DNA of 64,000 nucleotides from Saccoglossus kowalevskii (taxonomy: Eukaryota; Hemichordata; Enteropneusta; Harrimaniidae), in contig NW_003122908.1 of assembly GCF_000003605.2 (NCBI RefSeq), positions 882,141 to 946,140 on the forward strand, read 5' to 3'. Below the pieces are notes generated by a model. The model had not been told where the DNA came from and did not search any database. It saw only the letters and a list, made by a program, of their open reading frames with translations. Positions 1 to 12,544 of this stretch are shown piece after piece. The position numbers and the translations under genes were made by a program. The stretch's first letter is position 1. The number at the start of each line of letters is the position of its first letter.

Positions 1-352
1 TTTGATTTAACAATGTACAGTTTTTGCAGTTTCGATCATTATTTTTTCCCTCTGAATTTCAGTTTTGATTTCCAAATACATTATACATATTGTCCGATAT
101 TTATATTATTTGCTTATACTTAGCTCACAATATCCCGGGAAATAATACCTAAATATAAATTCAGAAACAATATTCTATCCGTACACAAGTGCTTAGAGAA
201 AAAAATCGAGAAAATAAACTACCGTACCATTCATTAAAATGATCACAAACACATCCTGAATGACCTATATGCGCTATTGCATAAGCCCTAGGCTGTCATT
301 CACAGTCGTAGAATACCATGAACATATAAATCACCTACAATCAATTTCATCT
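1..352. repeat. Direct repeat, copy 1 (left end outside the window)
   Basis: Identical to 2741-3092 except for one visible base difference (a at 205, g at 2945). The match stops abruptly after position 352, where the two copies run into unrelated sequence. The left boundary cannot be seen because the window starts inside the repeat. No open reading frame of note lies in it. Confidence 0.95.
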
Positions 353-2740
353 ATACAACACATAGAATATATAATAGCTAACAAAAAAGGGAAACTGAAC
401 AGCACCTTAAACATATGGGACAAGTTCCTTGCAGTATTGGCAAAGTAATACTCTGGGTTTATTGGTTGAAAATTCTAATGTGACAAAATACTAGTAATAA
501 GACCACATTTGTATCAATCACTTTTCAATGTCTGACACAGAGTATGAACAGTTAGTTAAAAATTGTACTTTTTTCCAAGATGCAATGTATGTGCTACATG
601 TAAGTTGTTGTACTATTGTACTAAGACTCAATAAAAGTTTATTAAATATAAAAAATAAAAACTCGTGGCATCGTCTTTTAAAATATCGAGGCATCGTTAT
701 ACAACTTGCCATGGGTGGGAGTGAACGTTGTCAACACAAAATGTGACTAACAAGTTGAGATGAGAAACACGTGTGGACGTTGTCAGCTATTTTTGGAATG
801 TTTTGTGTAAGTTGTTTTACTTAAGGAAATTGACTCGCCTTGAAAATTCCTCTCTTTCTTTTTTAAAAAGTATTTTTCGTATAGTATATGAAGTAGATTA
901 TTGAACACAAACTCACAGTTTTTAATACGCGATACAGTTTGTATGTCATAGTGTAATTTTGTTTTGACTGCGATATGAGTGTGTATTCTAATGAGTGGGT
1001 TAGTAGGGCTGTGTAGTTTAAAACGTATTTCCTTGTACTTATCCTATTGTCTCTGATAATACGGTTTTCTAGTGCGTCTGATTCTTTCGATTAGGACTGT
1101 TGTTGTTGACTCGTTCGAAGTTCGTACATGTCGCGGCACCGTGAACAGCTCAATTCGCAACTACACACGGTACTACAAGTCATTAACATTTACCTACCTT
1201 TACATATTTCGTGAGTGAAAGTATACCCGCCTTCTTCATCTGAGCTAGTGAGCAAAATGTTAATGACTTGGCAGACTGAATTATGCTCTCCACTTACTTA
1301 TCATAATGGTGAGTGAAATTGTCCTCCTATAAATTTAGGCGAGTGGTAAACGGCCTTTGTGATATGATCATCTTTAGAACTTTGACAAAAAAATATGAAA
1401 ATTGTACAATGTGACATACGCAGTTAAATAAAACTATACGATTTGCCACCAATACTGTGAATGCCAATCACAATGCGCAAGTTTTTACACTCTCGTAAGA
1501 AACTGTGTTCGTCCATGAGAATATTATCCTGACCACGATTCCTTCCGGGCGTGATGATTTAACTGACAATCATGGTGCTCCAATACAAGTGCGTTTGATT
1601 AGCTTTGCCAAAAATTCATGTTGTAAAATTCATGTCAAATATGTTACTTGCCATCTAAATAACACTTAGAAAGGACAAAGTGAATGGCATTTGTCGAAAT
1701 CTCTGATCAAAAATCTGTAACTAAAATACCATCTAACTTGTCAGCCGATGTTATTTTTATAAATAACTCGACAAATTTAAAAGGCAGTTGCGTTCTCACA
1801 ATGTACTAACATACTGAAATAACTTATAATGCATGTTAAATATATTATACAATGCTATGATCTACTCACAGATCATTTTGTCTGCGCTATTTTCTGGTCT
1901 ATTTCTGATAAATGTACGCGGTCATTGGTTGTCTCGACTGGATCGTCACGTACATATTCAAGTATTAGTTTAGAGGTTGTTCAAGGTGTCGTAGATGGTG
2001 GCCAAACAAAGGACAAGTCAAGGCTAACAACATAATGCTCCCAGATAAAAGAGCTCCACAAATGTAGGAGAATACAATTTTTCATATCACTTTTCATTCT
2101 CTAGATATTCAACTTTTCATCAGTTTATGTAGTCCACCATCTTGAATCTTCAGCAAAGGATTATGGGTAAACTAGAACTTCATATCCACTATTGTGAGAA
2201 ATTGGGAAAATGATTTCATCTATAATTTCAAATTAGTTGAAAGTTTAGAAACCATATAAATTAGTTGTCTTGGCAACAGAACTACCAAATGCTCAATTTT
2301 TCGTAAATTTTACACAATTTATTGATGCGAGTAGTTTATACATAGGTGATAAATAACCCGTTGACCGCAAAAAGGGGGACAAAAGTGTCATTCTATTTTT
2401 AATTAACAAAATAATTAATTTTATTTATTTTATGTTATAGGCAATAACTTTACTTGTTGTGTATTTGTAACATTCTAATTCCCATTATTATAATTATATA
2501 CTTGAGTAATATGCACCCGAATATTGGAACTAATTCGTATCAGTATTTCTATCGTTATTGATTAAAGCATTTTCTCAATTTTTCAATTACAGTAGATACG
2601 ATGTCACATTTTACCCACAATCCTTTGCTAGAGAATCAAGATTTTCAATGGCAATTAAATTGTTTTATTTTGTAGTCGTATTTATTGTTTCTGCTCCACA
2701 TAACGACCAACCCTATTTTAGATTTATTGTAGCAGTTGTT
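353..2740. other. Non-coding spacer between the two direct repeats
   Basis: AT-rich sequence with only short, unconvincing reading frames on both strands. I see no reverse transcriptase, transposase, RNA gene or host exon in it. It matters only because it is bracketed by the 352 bp direct repeats. Confidence 0.6.
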
Positions 2741-3092
2741 TTTGATTTAACAATGTACAGTTTTTGCAGTTTCGATCATTATTTTTTCCCTCTGAATTTC
2801 AGTTTTGATTTCCAAATACATTATACATATTGTCCGATATTTATATTATTTGCTTATACTTAGCTCACAATATCCCGGGAAATAATACCTAAATATAAAT
2901 TCAGAAACAATATTCTATCCGTACACAAGTGCTTAGAGAAAAAAGTCGAGAAAATAAACTACCGTACCATTCATTAAAATGATCACAAACACATCCTGAA
3001 TGACCTATATGCGCTATTGCATAAGCCCTAGGCTGTCATTCACAGTCGTAGAATACCATGAACATATAAATCACCTACAATCAATTTCATCT
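2741..3092. repeat. Direct repeat, copy 2
   Basis: Second copy of the repeat at 1-352, offset by exactly 2740 bp with no indels. Such near identity in non-coding DNA means a recent duplication, a young mobile repeat, or two haplotypes joined in the assembly. The sequence alone does not decide. Confidence 0.95.
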
Positions 3093-6000
3093 GCTATTAA
3101 ACATATATTCAAAATGGAATTAAACATCTAATAACTAATTTGAAACTCAAAAGTGAACACATGAGCCGAACATACTAGCAACATTAAGCTTTTCGGAACT
3201 CGTTTAGACGCCATTTACCATGGATTGTGTTTACATCGATAATTAACTTGACAAAATTATCCCTCGTTTGGATACTACACAAACACGTGAACACACAGAA
3301 AGCAGATAACCGAGTAGGTAAAACCATTTTCTAAGGTCTATGGTAAAACATCAATTGTTAATCTTTAATGAATGCTGCCCTCAGTGCTCGAGTACCACCA
3401 GGCCAAGGCTTCCCCATTGATAGAATGGCTGTTGCAGTTGGCATCAAGAAGTTGATTTAGATCAACATCCTGTAACGGTATTGGTTACACGTTTACCGGG
3501 TGTGTGGTAAGAACTGAATAAGATATTATTCTGCATGGAAAATCCACTGTACTTAATAATTGGTGGTGTTATAGCCAGTCAGTTTATACATCCATAGGAG
3601 TCATTTATTCAACAAAAACGTCGAATTTAAACCTTTTAATTCAACATGACACACTTCCTGTCTCAGTTGAGTACTTCTGTTTTTTTACACATACAATGTT
3701 ATTAATTCATACTACTCAATGGGAAAATAGATCAACTTTTAAAAGCATCAGACAAACACATGTTCGACGTAATTAGCAGTGAACGTGGTCAACGACCTAC
3801 TAAAAACTGTGTTTCTTCTGCCTTTGCATCTTCGAAAATAATTCTACGTCAGAGGAAATATTAAGCAATGATTTCATTAGTTTGTACCACATTGAGTGGT
3901 AGTCGCATACTTGAAAAAAAATATTATAAGTTTGACATTCGACGAACTTTCGTCAAAATTGTATTCAACGATAATTAATAAATATTGTTAAAAGCTCTGT
4001 TTAGTATATTTTGACTCTATTGTTTTTGTTCAAGTTTTCCTTTTCCTATTCTTCTAGGCATTCTGATTTTATTGATATATCGGCTACTAATTTAACGAAG
4101 AAATAACAAACACTTGACTTGTTTCTGCTATGTTCGTTTTCCAGAAAAATGAATAAAGACGGCAGCATGTAAGAAGAAATTTTCACTGCATTATGTATCA
4201 TCATTATGCGCCCTCTACGACTACGCTTTCATGCAAGTATGGCAGCTTTGTGTGAATTATCTCAGTGGAATTACTCGAATCATAGCGATGACGCCCTCTG
4301 TGTTATAGACTATAATATGTATGATTTGATCGGCGTATCGTAATATCGTTCCATAAATGCGAATATAGCCTATTAGTTGTGTTTCGATGGGTAGACAAAT
4401 AAAATGAGAGGCTGGCCGGCACCCAACAACGGAGTCAATATAGCATCCTAGTAACCCACCTGCTAAACATCGTGTTTATATTAACTAGAATCAAAGTAAT
4501 AATGCGGAATCGTCATTGTTCAATAAAATTGTAATCAGACACAAAAGACGTCATAACAAAAATAAACGTAGTAAAGGCAAGAATACATGTAACCAGGCAT
4601 AAGGCAGTACACGGTAGATCACATTGTTTAAACTACTGGACAGTTGTGTACTTTTAAGGTATGTCCATTTATTATTGAATGTAGTAACTTAATCCAAACT
4701 ATTAAAATTTTAATGTATAAATACCCATAACGTCTTTACTTAAGCTATCTTATATTTTTATTAAATTAATAGTTAATTATCTTATATTAATCGGATGCTG
4801 ATTTTTCAACGAAGTAATCACTAAAATGCTAGGCAGTATACTGAATGACCTGTGTTCATCAGCATCATATGGCCGCCACAACTGATATCCTTTAGGCGTT
4901 TGGGTTTTATAGCTCTTGGGATTCAACCATAGCGCTTATCTCGTGCTTGTCTCTCAAAAGATTTGTTTAAGAGGAACCTTGAAGCTGTCAATCACGCGAT
5001 TACACTAGGGACTCACGGGCACCATTTTGACGTTGTACACAATGTTTTTTGTTTTTTCATTTGTAATGTTAATTCATTAAGTGTAGCTATAACTTTATGC
5101 AAAACTGGAGACACACTTTAAAACAGGATAGGAGCAAAGTTACAGGCAATAATATCCGAGAAGGACGATATAAATTACCAGGGAGATAAGTGGTCTTACG
5201 ATAATTTTAAAATAATCAACTTGGCAAGTGCATGACTTCATTTACTATGGTCGGGATATAGCTGAGGAAGTAACTTATGTGAGAAATGCTAAAAATGCTA
5301 TATCTCAAGATTTGTGATTCATGTATTATTGGCATTTTGAATGCATAAAAACACACAAATCAAGCGTCATATATGTCGTCCTAACAACAGCACGAACATT
5401 GTCTCACGCTGGTAACATTTCGATCCGAAATCGTCTCTCACTTGAATGTACATTATCACGAATGATAGACGTCTCTTTCTTGTTATGCACGTCACAGCAT
5501 CGCTGTCCAAGAAACGAATGTTATCACGCAATATTCACATGATAGTGTAGCATTTATTCTATTTTATAATCTCCTTAACCAATAACGCAATAGGCTCCAT
5601 TACACAATTTAACCGTCATTCAGCACTTCCAATGATATGACAGTCCTCTTTCACTACTTGTCTGCACGTGAATATTCGTCTACATTGCAACTAGATTGCA
5701 AGTTTCTTTTATCAATGAGCTCTTCGCTGAGAAATTTCATTTTAATTACTTACGGTAGCAAGAAGGAAAAATATATGTTTCTTATATATTTGTGTTGATC
5801 ACATACAAACGTTTCTTCAATTTATATGAATCTCCTTAGGAATAATTTGCCTGGACTCGTCAAATAGGTGTTTGACGGATTCAGTAAAGATTCAATGGGG
5901 TGGATTAGAATAAGTACGTGTTTGATTGATTATGTATATTATTGGATGCACTGAAATGCCTCTACGAAGCGCCATGAACAGAATTATGAGATGTGGCTAG

Positions 6001-6305
6001 GGCGCTAGCTGACTGTATTGCTAAGAAGACAAAACTGTTTTATAAGCAAATACCAAAAGCCTGCTCACGAAAAGATAACAAGGGGTAGTTTATTTACGGT
6101 CAATAACAGTGATTGACAAGATTTTACTAATAATGGACATTTACTTTTTCTTCTATTTTTTTTTTTACTTTATTTGACTAGGTTTTCAAGAAAATATTAA
6201 CACATCCACAGAGGTAATCACGAATTTTGAGTTCAATCAGGATATGATATTCATATCATATTTATGGTTCGGGTTTTCGGGTTCGAGTCAGTAAATACTA
6301 CGAAA
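3093..6305. other. Non-coding stretch, nothing recognised
   Basis: AT-rich sequence with no convincing exon. A short coding-like stretch near 3370-3460 translates to about 30 residues before a stop, and I could not match it to a family. No RNA gene or inverted-repeat element was recognised. Confidence 0.5.
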
Positions 6306-6334
6306 TTATTACTAGAATACTGCAAAGTATGCAC
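6306..6334. repeat. Fragment of the hairpin repeat family found at 48060
   Basis: 29 bases match one arm of the 103 bp hairpin in RPS13 intron 2, including the core CAAAGTATGCAC. A run of ten G follows at once (6335-6344). A weaker inverted match (agaatac at 6314, gtattct near 6377) suggests that part of the second arm decayed. Confidence 0.6.
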
Positions 6335-6614
6335 GGGGGGGGGGCTAGTATGGTGATCGTATCTCGATCAGTGACGGTATTCTATGTCCACCACGCACTG
6401 GTAGCGCCTCTGCGTCTGAAATGAACAATGGTCTGGCATTTAGTCACCTGACGATTATGTAAATAAGTTACTACGTAGTATGTTCGATGTGTTTCTATGC
6501 ATCCTTACCTTTGAAACAGATTTGATACATAAAGATTTGGAATACCATAATCTCTTGGATCAATTATTGCTTTTTATCGCAAGAGAAAGCTCTTTATTCA
6601 AAAAAAAAAGAACC

Positions 6615-6869
6615 TTACGTTATTTAGGAATTCGAATAACTATTCATTACATTCCTACCATAGCAACACATAAACCTGCTGAGAATAGTGTGGTGTACTC
6701 GGGATGTGTTCATATTCATTTTTGAATGACATTTAAATATATTACGTTATTTAGGAATTTGAATAACTATTCATTACATTCCTACCATAGCAACACATCA
6801 ACCTGCTGAGAATAGTGTGGTGTACTCGGGATGTGTTCATATTCATTTTTGAATGACATTTAAATATAT
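6615..6869. repeat. Two-copy tandem duplication, 127 bp unit
   Basis: Unit 1 is 6615-6741 and unit 2 is 6742 to about 6869. They differ at about two positions (ttcg/tttg and taaa/tcaa contexts). No coding content. Confidence 0.93.
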
Positions 6870-9800
6870 TTGAGTTCCTGTCACTGATATTGTATCAACT
6901 ATTATACATGGCGTTCGTGCTTACATGTATATATTTGAGAAAAGTACAATGAAAAATTAAACATGTCATATATACTGATGATCAATTCAAAAAAAATAAC
7001 TATGACTGAAAATTTAATTGCCTTTCACATATAGTATACAGCTCTGCTGCTAGCTACACACACCGAATTGTACACCAACGCCTCTGGACATTATATCCAT
7101 TTGCAAAGGTATTATTTTAATAATAGTGCGTGTACAAGACATCGCATTCATTATTTCCATATAATACATTTACCTTTCAATAAAGATTTGATTATTATGA
7201 AATTAGTACATATATTGCCAATCTAAATTTCGAACCAGTGTCGGATGTATAAAAAAAACACAAATTCATGTATGTGATTATAGACAGTGACTTGAGTGGC
7301 TTCAAGGGACATATGATGGAACAGCCTCAAAAAAGATTCATTATTTTATACTATACTATTTTATATTTTATTATGTTTATTTTATTATTTCTGGCTCTTA
7401 AGATATTGTTATTGTAATTGGATGACTTGGTGGACGGTAAATAATCACAGATTGAGTAAAATAAAGCATCATGACAAAAATCAACAAACATTTAAATAAC
7501 TTATTATGCAACATAAAATACATTTGTACTGGTGGGAACTATGATTTTATTCCTGCTCCTTACGTTTACGTCACAATTTTAAATCTAAAATGATATGTAA
7601 AATCATCTAATGTTGTTTTTTTATTCAGGAATATAATTTCAAATTTGAAATTCTCACTCATCAAAATTCTATTTTAATTGTTTGATACAGCCCCTAGTTT
7701 TGTCTGTCACGTGACCATAAATGCCGTGGATTATTTTTGATTATGTGTAAGCTGAAAGAAACAATCAAAACTGTAAACAATAAATAAATAAATAAATAAA
7801 TAAATAAAAGAGGATCACCACAACCACCCCCCTCACGTCCCTCAGATTCCTGCGGCGAATCGAGGGGACATCGAACGTAATAACTCGTGACATAACGTAG
7901 TATTTTCTTTTTGGCGATGAAACACCTCTAATAAATCTACTAATGACGATTGACATTTTATTTTTGAAAAATATAATATTTCTGCCGATATCGGAAAAAA
8001 ACATCAGCAGCCGTAAGAGAACAGGTGCGTGCACCAAATTGATAGAGGTCACGCATAATTAGCATGATTGATAACCCACGGGTTCAATTTGTTCGTGCTT
8101 CTTTGGCTTTATGCATAGATAATAAGGAATATATGGTATTTACAGCAAACAATTATTATACAGTCAACACTTGTGCAATTATTTTGGGTTTTAGTCATAA
8201 ATAAAAAAACACAGACAATAGTTTCTTGCATTCACTACAAAATACCAATTTTCAAATGAAGGTAAGGAACAATTATACTAAATATTATAAAAGATGGACA
8301 AGCTCTATTGCCATACTTTACTAAGTGATACGTTCTATCAAATAAATAACAGACTAAATAAATAGAATAGGGTTACCGTACCAGAACTGGTTCTCGTCTA
8401 TACAATAACTGCTTGATTTCTCCATACCACTAGCCCCCTACTCCATTTTGAAATGAAATCTAAATTCACACTATAGAGGTTAGAAATTCAAAAACAAAAT
8501 ATTTTGAGTACTCCAAGTTTGTTTTCTGTATTTAATAACCAGTCACAGTAAATTTCAAAAAAATTCCTGTGTCAAAGTAGATTAATAGTCATGCATATAC
8601 ACTTAAATATATCTGCTATGATATATACCCCCCTTTTATTGCACAATTGTTGCAATAAGTCATGATATTTTATCAAGTATACAATCATAAAATAAACCAT
8701 GGAACCTCAGAGTAATATCTAATTTGCATATAGAATTGAAGACGCTCTTATTAATCTTATCATATACACCAATTAGCAATTCAAAGTAAACCCGTCAATT
8801 CGATAATATAACCAAGTACCCATAAATACGACATCATCGCTTCGTTGTGTGTCATTTTTGAGTTTAAGAATTCTTTTGATAATATCGCAGCTCTCTATCT
8901 ATGTTATATAAAAACAAGTTTCTATATGACAACTGTCGTGTGTCTAATACGACCATTACAATAAAAAGGCTGTAGTTATTCCGAAAAAAATAAGTTCATA
9001 TTGTTTGACAAAAGATATCGCATAGATGTCGCATAATTTAATTGTTTCTTCAGCTCTCCAGTAATAAATACATATCCAGCTCATACCTTCTGAACTCACT
9101 ATCGTCGTGATTGGGATATTTTGTTATTACCTCGAAAGCAATTGAATTGACAAAGTACACAGCTATAAAGAGGCCGCGAAACGAGCTGAACGTGCTACAG
9201 GAAGTGTTTTGCTATAATAGATGGAACACGTTTGAATACTGCAGGCAACTATGATCGTGACAATATTGGCCAGATAATCGTAGAATGGAGTAAGACTTAT
9301 TCTAGAAACCTATTTCTAATATAATGATTATGCAGCTAAACTATATAGAACACCCATTTTAATTTATCAACAAAAAGTGAATGTTTCTTTTCAAGAAAGG
9401 GTCAACTTCTATTTAATAAGAACGTTGGTCATTACTACTGCTAACGAGATTTTGTTTATGCCGACGTTCAATTGTTTCACTATTTGTCCGTCTGTAATGA
9501 GTCTTGGGTGAATTGTCAGGAAATGTCCAGGAGGAACTGTCATTGAAACACGGACCAATTGATTTGATTTGAGGCACAGTTGCCATAGAAACAACAATTT
9601 GGAGACCGATTTGTCTTTGACAACACAAAAGGTTGTGGACAAATCATGGGGGGTTGTGAGACAAGAATCAACCAGTTAGGTTTGTAGACTGGTTTGAATT
9701 TCATTGTCTAGAAAATCAGGATTTGGGGAGTGATCCTTGATTGATATATAGAGATTCTTTTAATTTTAGGAGAGATTCCTCTTCAGACAACATACTTACA

Positions 9801-11070
9801 ATGGAGTAGAGATATTAGTAAGGATATGTATTTTACAGCTGTGGATGACGTTTGCGCTATATGCATCATTTGTACGTTTAGGTGTAAAAAGTATAAAATC
9901 GTGTTGACCACGTGTGGTTTATTGTCAGCCTAGATGTTCTTCGTGTGTATCTATGACGTGTCCTACATCAAACGCGTGGTGTGGTTGTTATTCTGGGGAC
10001 AAATCTCGTCATCGTCGATGTTTGTTTCATGCCTACCGCGTATGTGACCCTACTCTGTGATTGTACAGAACTCTCCACTTCGCTGATAGTCTCTGATGTA
10101 ATTGGCGCTAAAATTTTGGGAAGGCTTCAAATTATTATAATGACAACCCTGTGTTCTGTCCAGTGTCATAACAATTCTATTTTTTTAAAGATATGCACAC
10201 AAATACATCAAGTGTTATTTACAACGTGATTGATACAGACATTTCGATTCATGCAGAGATCTGTGTCATTTCGTCTTTACATCATATCAAAATGAGTTCG
10301 GTTTGACGTAAGGCATTTCCAACACCACAATAGGCTGCATTTGGTATATTATACTGCAATCGGCGACTGGATCGTACACGTTATATGTCTTGAAGGGAGT
10401 ATTCGAGTCCTTTTTGAATTACAGGTGTGTAATGCCCGTGAATCAAATGCCCCGTTCTCATTTTCTAAATAGTGAAAATAAGTATTCCAATTATCTGTAC
10501 GTGTATGTATTTGAATCCATATTCTATGCCCACATATGACACCGCTAAAATTACATCTTTCCATGTTACATTGTTTCCTTTCTTTAGTTGATACGTATAT
10601 TATAGGTCATCACCCAAGAAAACACAAGCGAGCGCCATTATATACCCATTACGACTGTGATTATTGACTTGTCGGGTCCTAATGGGGGCTTCAGATCTCG
10701 GTGCAACACATCATTCATATCATCAATTCATATCAACATACACAGAACTGACATCGCCAAGAGTGGATTACCAATTTGTATCAAAGCAAAATAGTACCAC
10801 ACAGGAAATAGTCCCTCGTTAATGGCCCGAATGCTGTCAATAAATAGAATTACTTATTGAACTGTTTCGATATGCCGCTGGGAATTTGGTTAGCGTTAAT
10901 GTAGTGGAACATTCACATAACTACCATATGCAAAGCGTGTCACGTATCTAAAAGATGAATGGATACAATCTCTGGTTGCAACACAAGGCAAAGGGAAGCT
11001 GTTTTTTTCGGACTCGCATGTCAACATAGATTGAAACAAACTTTAGAGCTCCAGACAATGTGTTTTATTT
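6870..11070. other. Non-coding stretch with a (TAAA)n microsatellite
   Basis: No gene recognised. A (TAAA)n tract of about 30 bases lies at 7780-7809. Two overlapping minus-strand frames of 71-77 codons at 9409-9642 have no family resemblance I can name and are probably chance. Confidence 0.5.
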
Positions 11071-11105
11071 AGTCCCAGTTTCAGGCGGAGCCTGAAAAGG
11101 GGACT
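11071..11105. repeat. Compact hairpin at the start of a dispersed-repeat-like sequence
   Basis: Two 16-base arms with two mismatches surround a 3-base loop (AGTCCCAGTTTCAGGC, gga, GCCTGAAAAGGGGACT). The sequence just downstream (11106-11215) includes a 'gatgaaacttggca' motif that recurs in variant form at 21.85-22.46 kb. This suggests a dispersed repeat family rather than a host gene. Confidence 0.6.
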
Positions 11106-11350
11106 ATAGTTTCTTATTTCCGGTTTCCGTCTGTGACGTCTTTAACATTTTCACAGAAATTCTGCAGCAGATATCGATGAAACTTGGCAGGTTGATGAAT
11201 AAGTCTCTGCCAAATATGCACGTAATTTTTTTCCAGATCGTGATTTTTATTCAAAATTATCTCTTCCAACACCACTTAGCTTAGATTGTAATGCTGGAGT
11301 TTTTAGCAATGTTATGACCTGCTCATGACCTTGATCTGAACCAGTGACAG

Positions 11351-11491
11351 ATGGGTCGTACGATAACCAATCTCTGTAGAGAGGTGTCAGGGCTACATTT
11401 TGAGGGGAATTATAGTGGTGATACTGAAATAAACCCAGGTCCTGGTAATATACAAAGACCTGAATTAACAAAGAAGTCAAGTTGTTATTAA
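11351..11491 (+). mobile_element. LINE fragment encoding a 2A-like motif
   Basis: A 46-codon frame starts at ATG 11351 and ends at TAA 11489-11491. Residues 22-31 read YSGDTEINPG and are followed by PG, close to the 2A consensus D(V/I)ExNPGP. The motif is S-G-D-x-E-x-N-P-G-P, with T in the usual V/I position. 2A-like peptides at the N terminus of non-LTR retrotransposon proteins are established for sea urchin and amphioxus elements. No endonuclease or reverse transcriptase follows on this strand, so this is a short relic. A chance match is possible but unlikely given nine consecutive family-like residues. Confidence 0.55.
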
Positions 11492-12544
11492 AGGTACATC
11501 AAGGTTTACTCAGATTTATGAATGCAGTTTTTTGAGCATGTATACATGTATGAGACATGGTTTGGTTGCACTTGTGTACTCTGAGATTTTGGACCCGGGT
11601 CAATGGAAGTTTTCAGTTATATCAGTACTATACTAGATTAAGAGAAACCACTTTATGAGTACATATTAATTCAACTGTTTGCAGATGTTCCATGTATTAT
11701 TTTAACATGAGTATTTTATAATTAAATGACGTGGACTGTGACATCCATGTCTTGTTGCATTTGCTATGGCAGATTTAACGTTCATTTTTATAGAGAATAT
11801 TTCAATGAATTGTCGATAATAATTATGTTCGGCTATCTCTTAAAAACGACTAGTTTACATTCTATGAAATTTGATCTGATGGATGTGTCTGATAAATACC
11901 TCATAAATAGATTTTCTCAAGTTATCAATATGTATATTTATGTGATTTTCGGCTTCAAATTCTGCTTCCCTTCTCACATTGTCCTCTATCATAAATTAAC
12001 AATGAGTAAATAAAACAATATATGTCGTTTTGTAAGTATGTATAACACGGTTAATAGTCATGGCAGCGATTTAGAATGGGGGTATGTTGTTTATATGGTC
12101 TGATGATGGACTTCCAGGAAAAACTACTGTGTGAATTTTGCGTAAATGTCCACCTATCCCATATGGTTTGCGGAACTTGTGTGCTTCCACATACCTAAAC
12201 AATGTTGACCCCTGTTATGTTTCCATATATAGACATTATGATACCAGATTTTGCAAAAGGAGAATGTAAGCAAGGATGACATGAATTGAACTTGGCAACA
12301 TATAGCCACTGTCTTAAAACCATCAAAAGACAAAATATCTCTCTGACAGAACCTGGATTTTCATTTTCGTTCATTATTACATCATTAGGTAAATATTGAA
12401 CCAGTTCTTATACTCAAATTTGCTCCAAGTCGCCACCGCGCTCCCTAGAATCTTGCCTCATCAATTTGGTCGATATTTGCGTATCAGGCACTGTCGATTA
12501 AAAAGCGCTGATTTGCATAAATAGATCATTGCAAAACCAGACTA

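Noticed and set aside
1-3092. Direct repeats as the ends of an LTR element
   Set aside because: The right boundary does not end in CA, no primer-binding site follows, and the 2.4 kb interior holds no recognisable coding parts.
3370-3460. Coding-like stretch translating to AALSARVPPGQGFPIDRMAV
   Set aside because: Looks protein-like and is preceded by an AG, but it stops within about 30 residues, has no donor site that I can see, and I cannot name a family.
6280-6300. GGTTCGAGTC resembling a tRNA B box
   Set aside because: No A box or cloverleaf can be drawn around it.
9409-9642. Two overlapping minus-strand frames
   Set aside because: No recognisable motif in either frame and no splice or promoter context.
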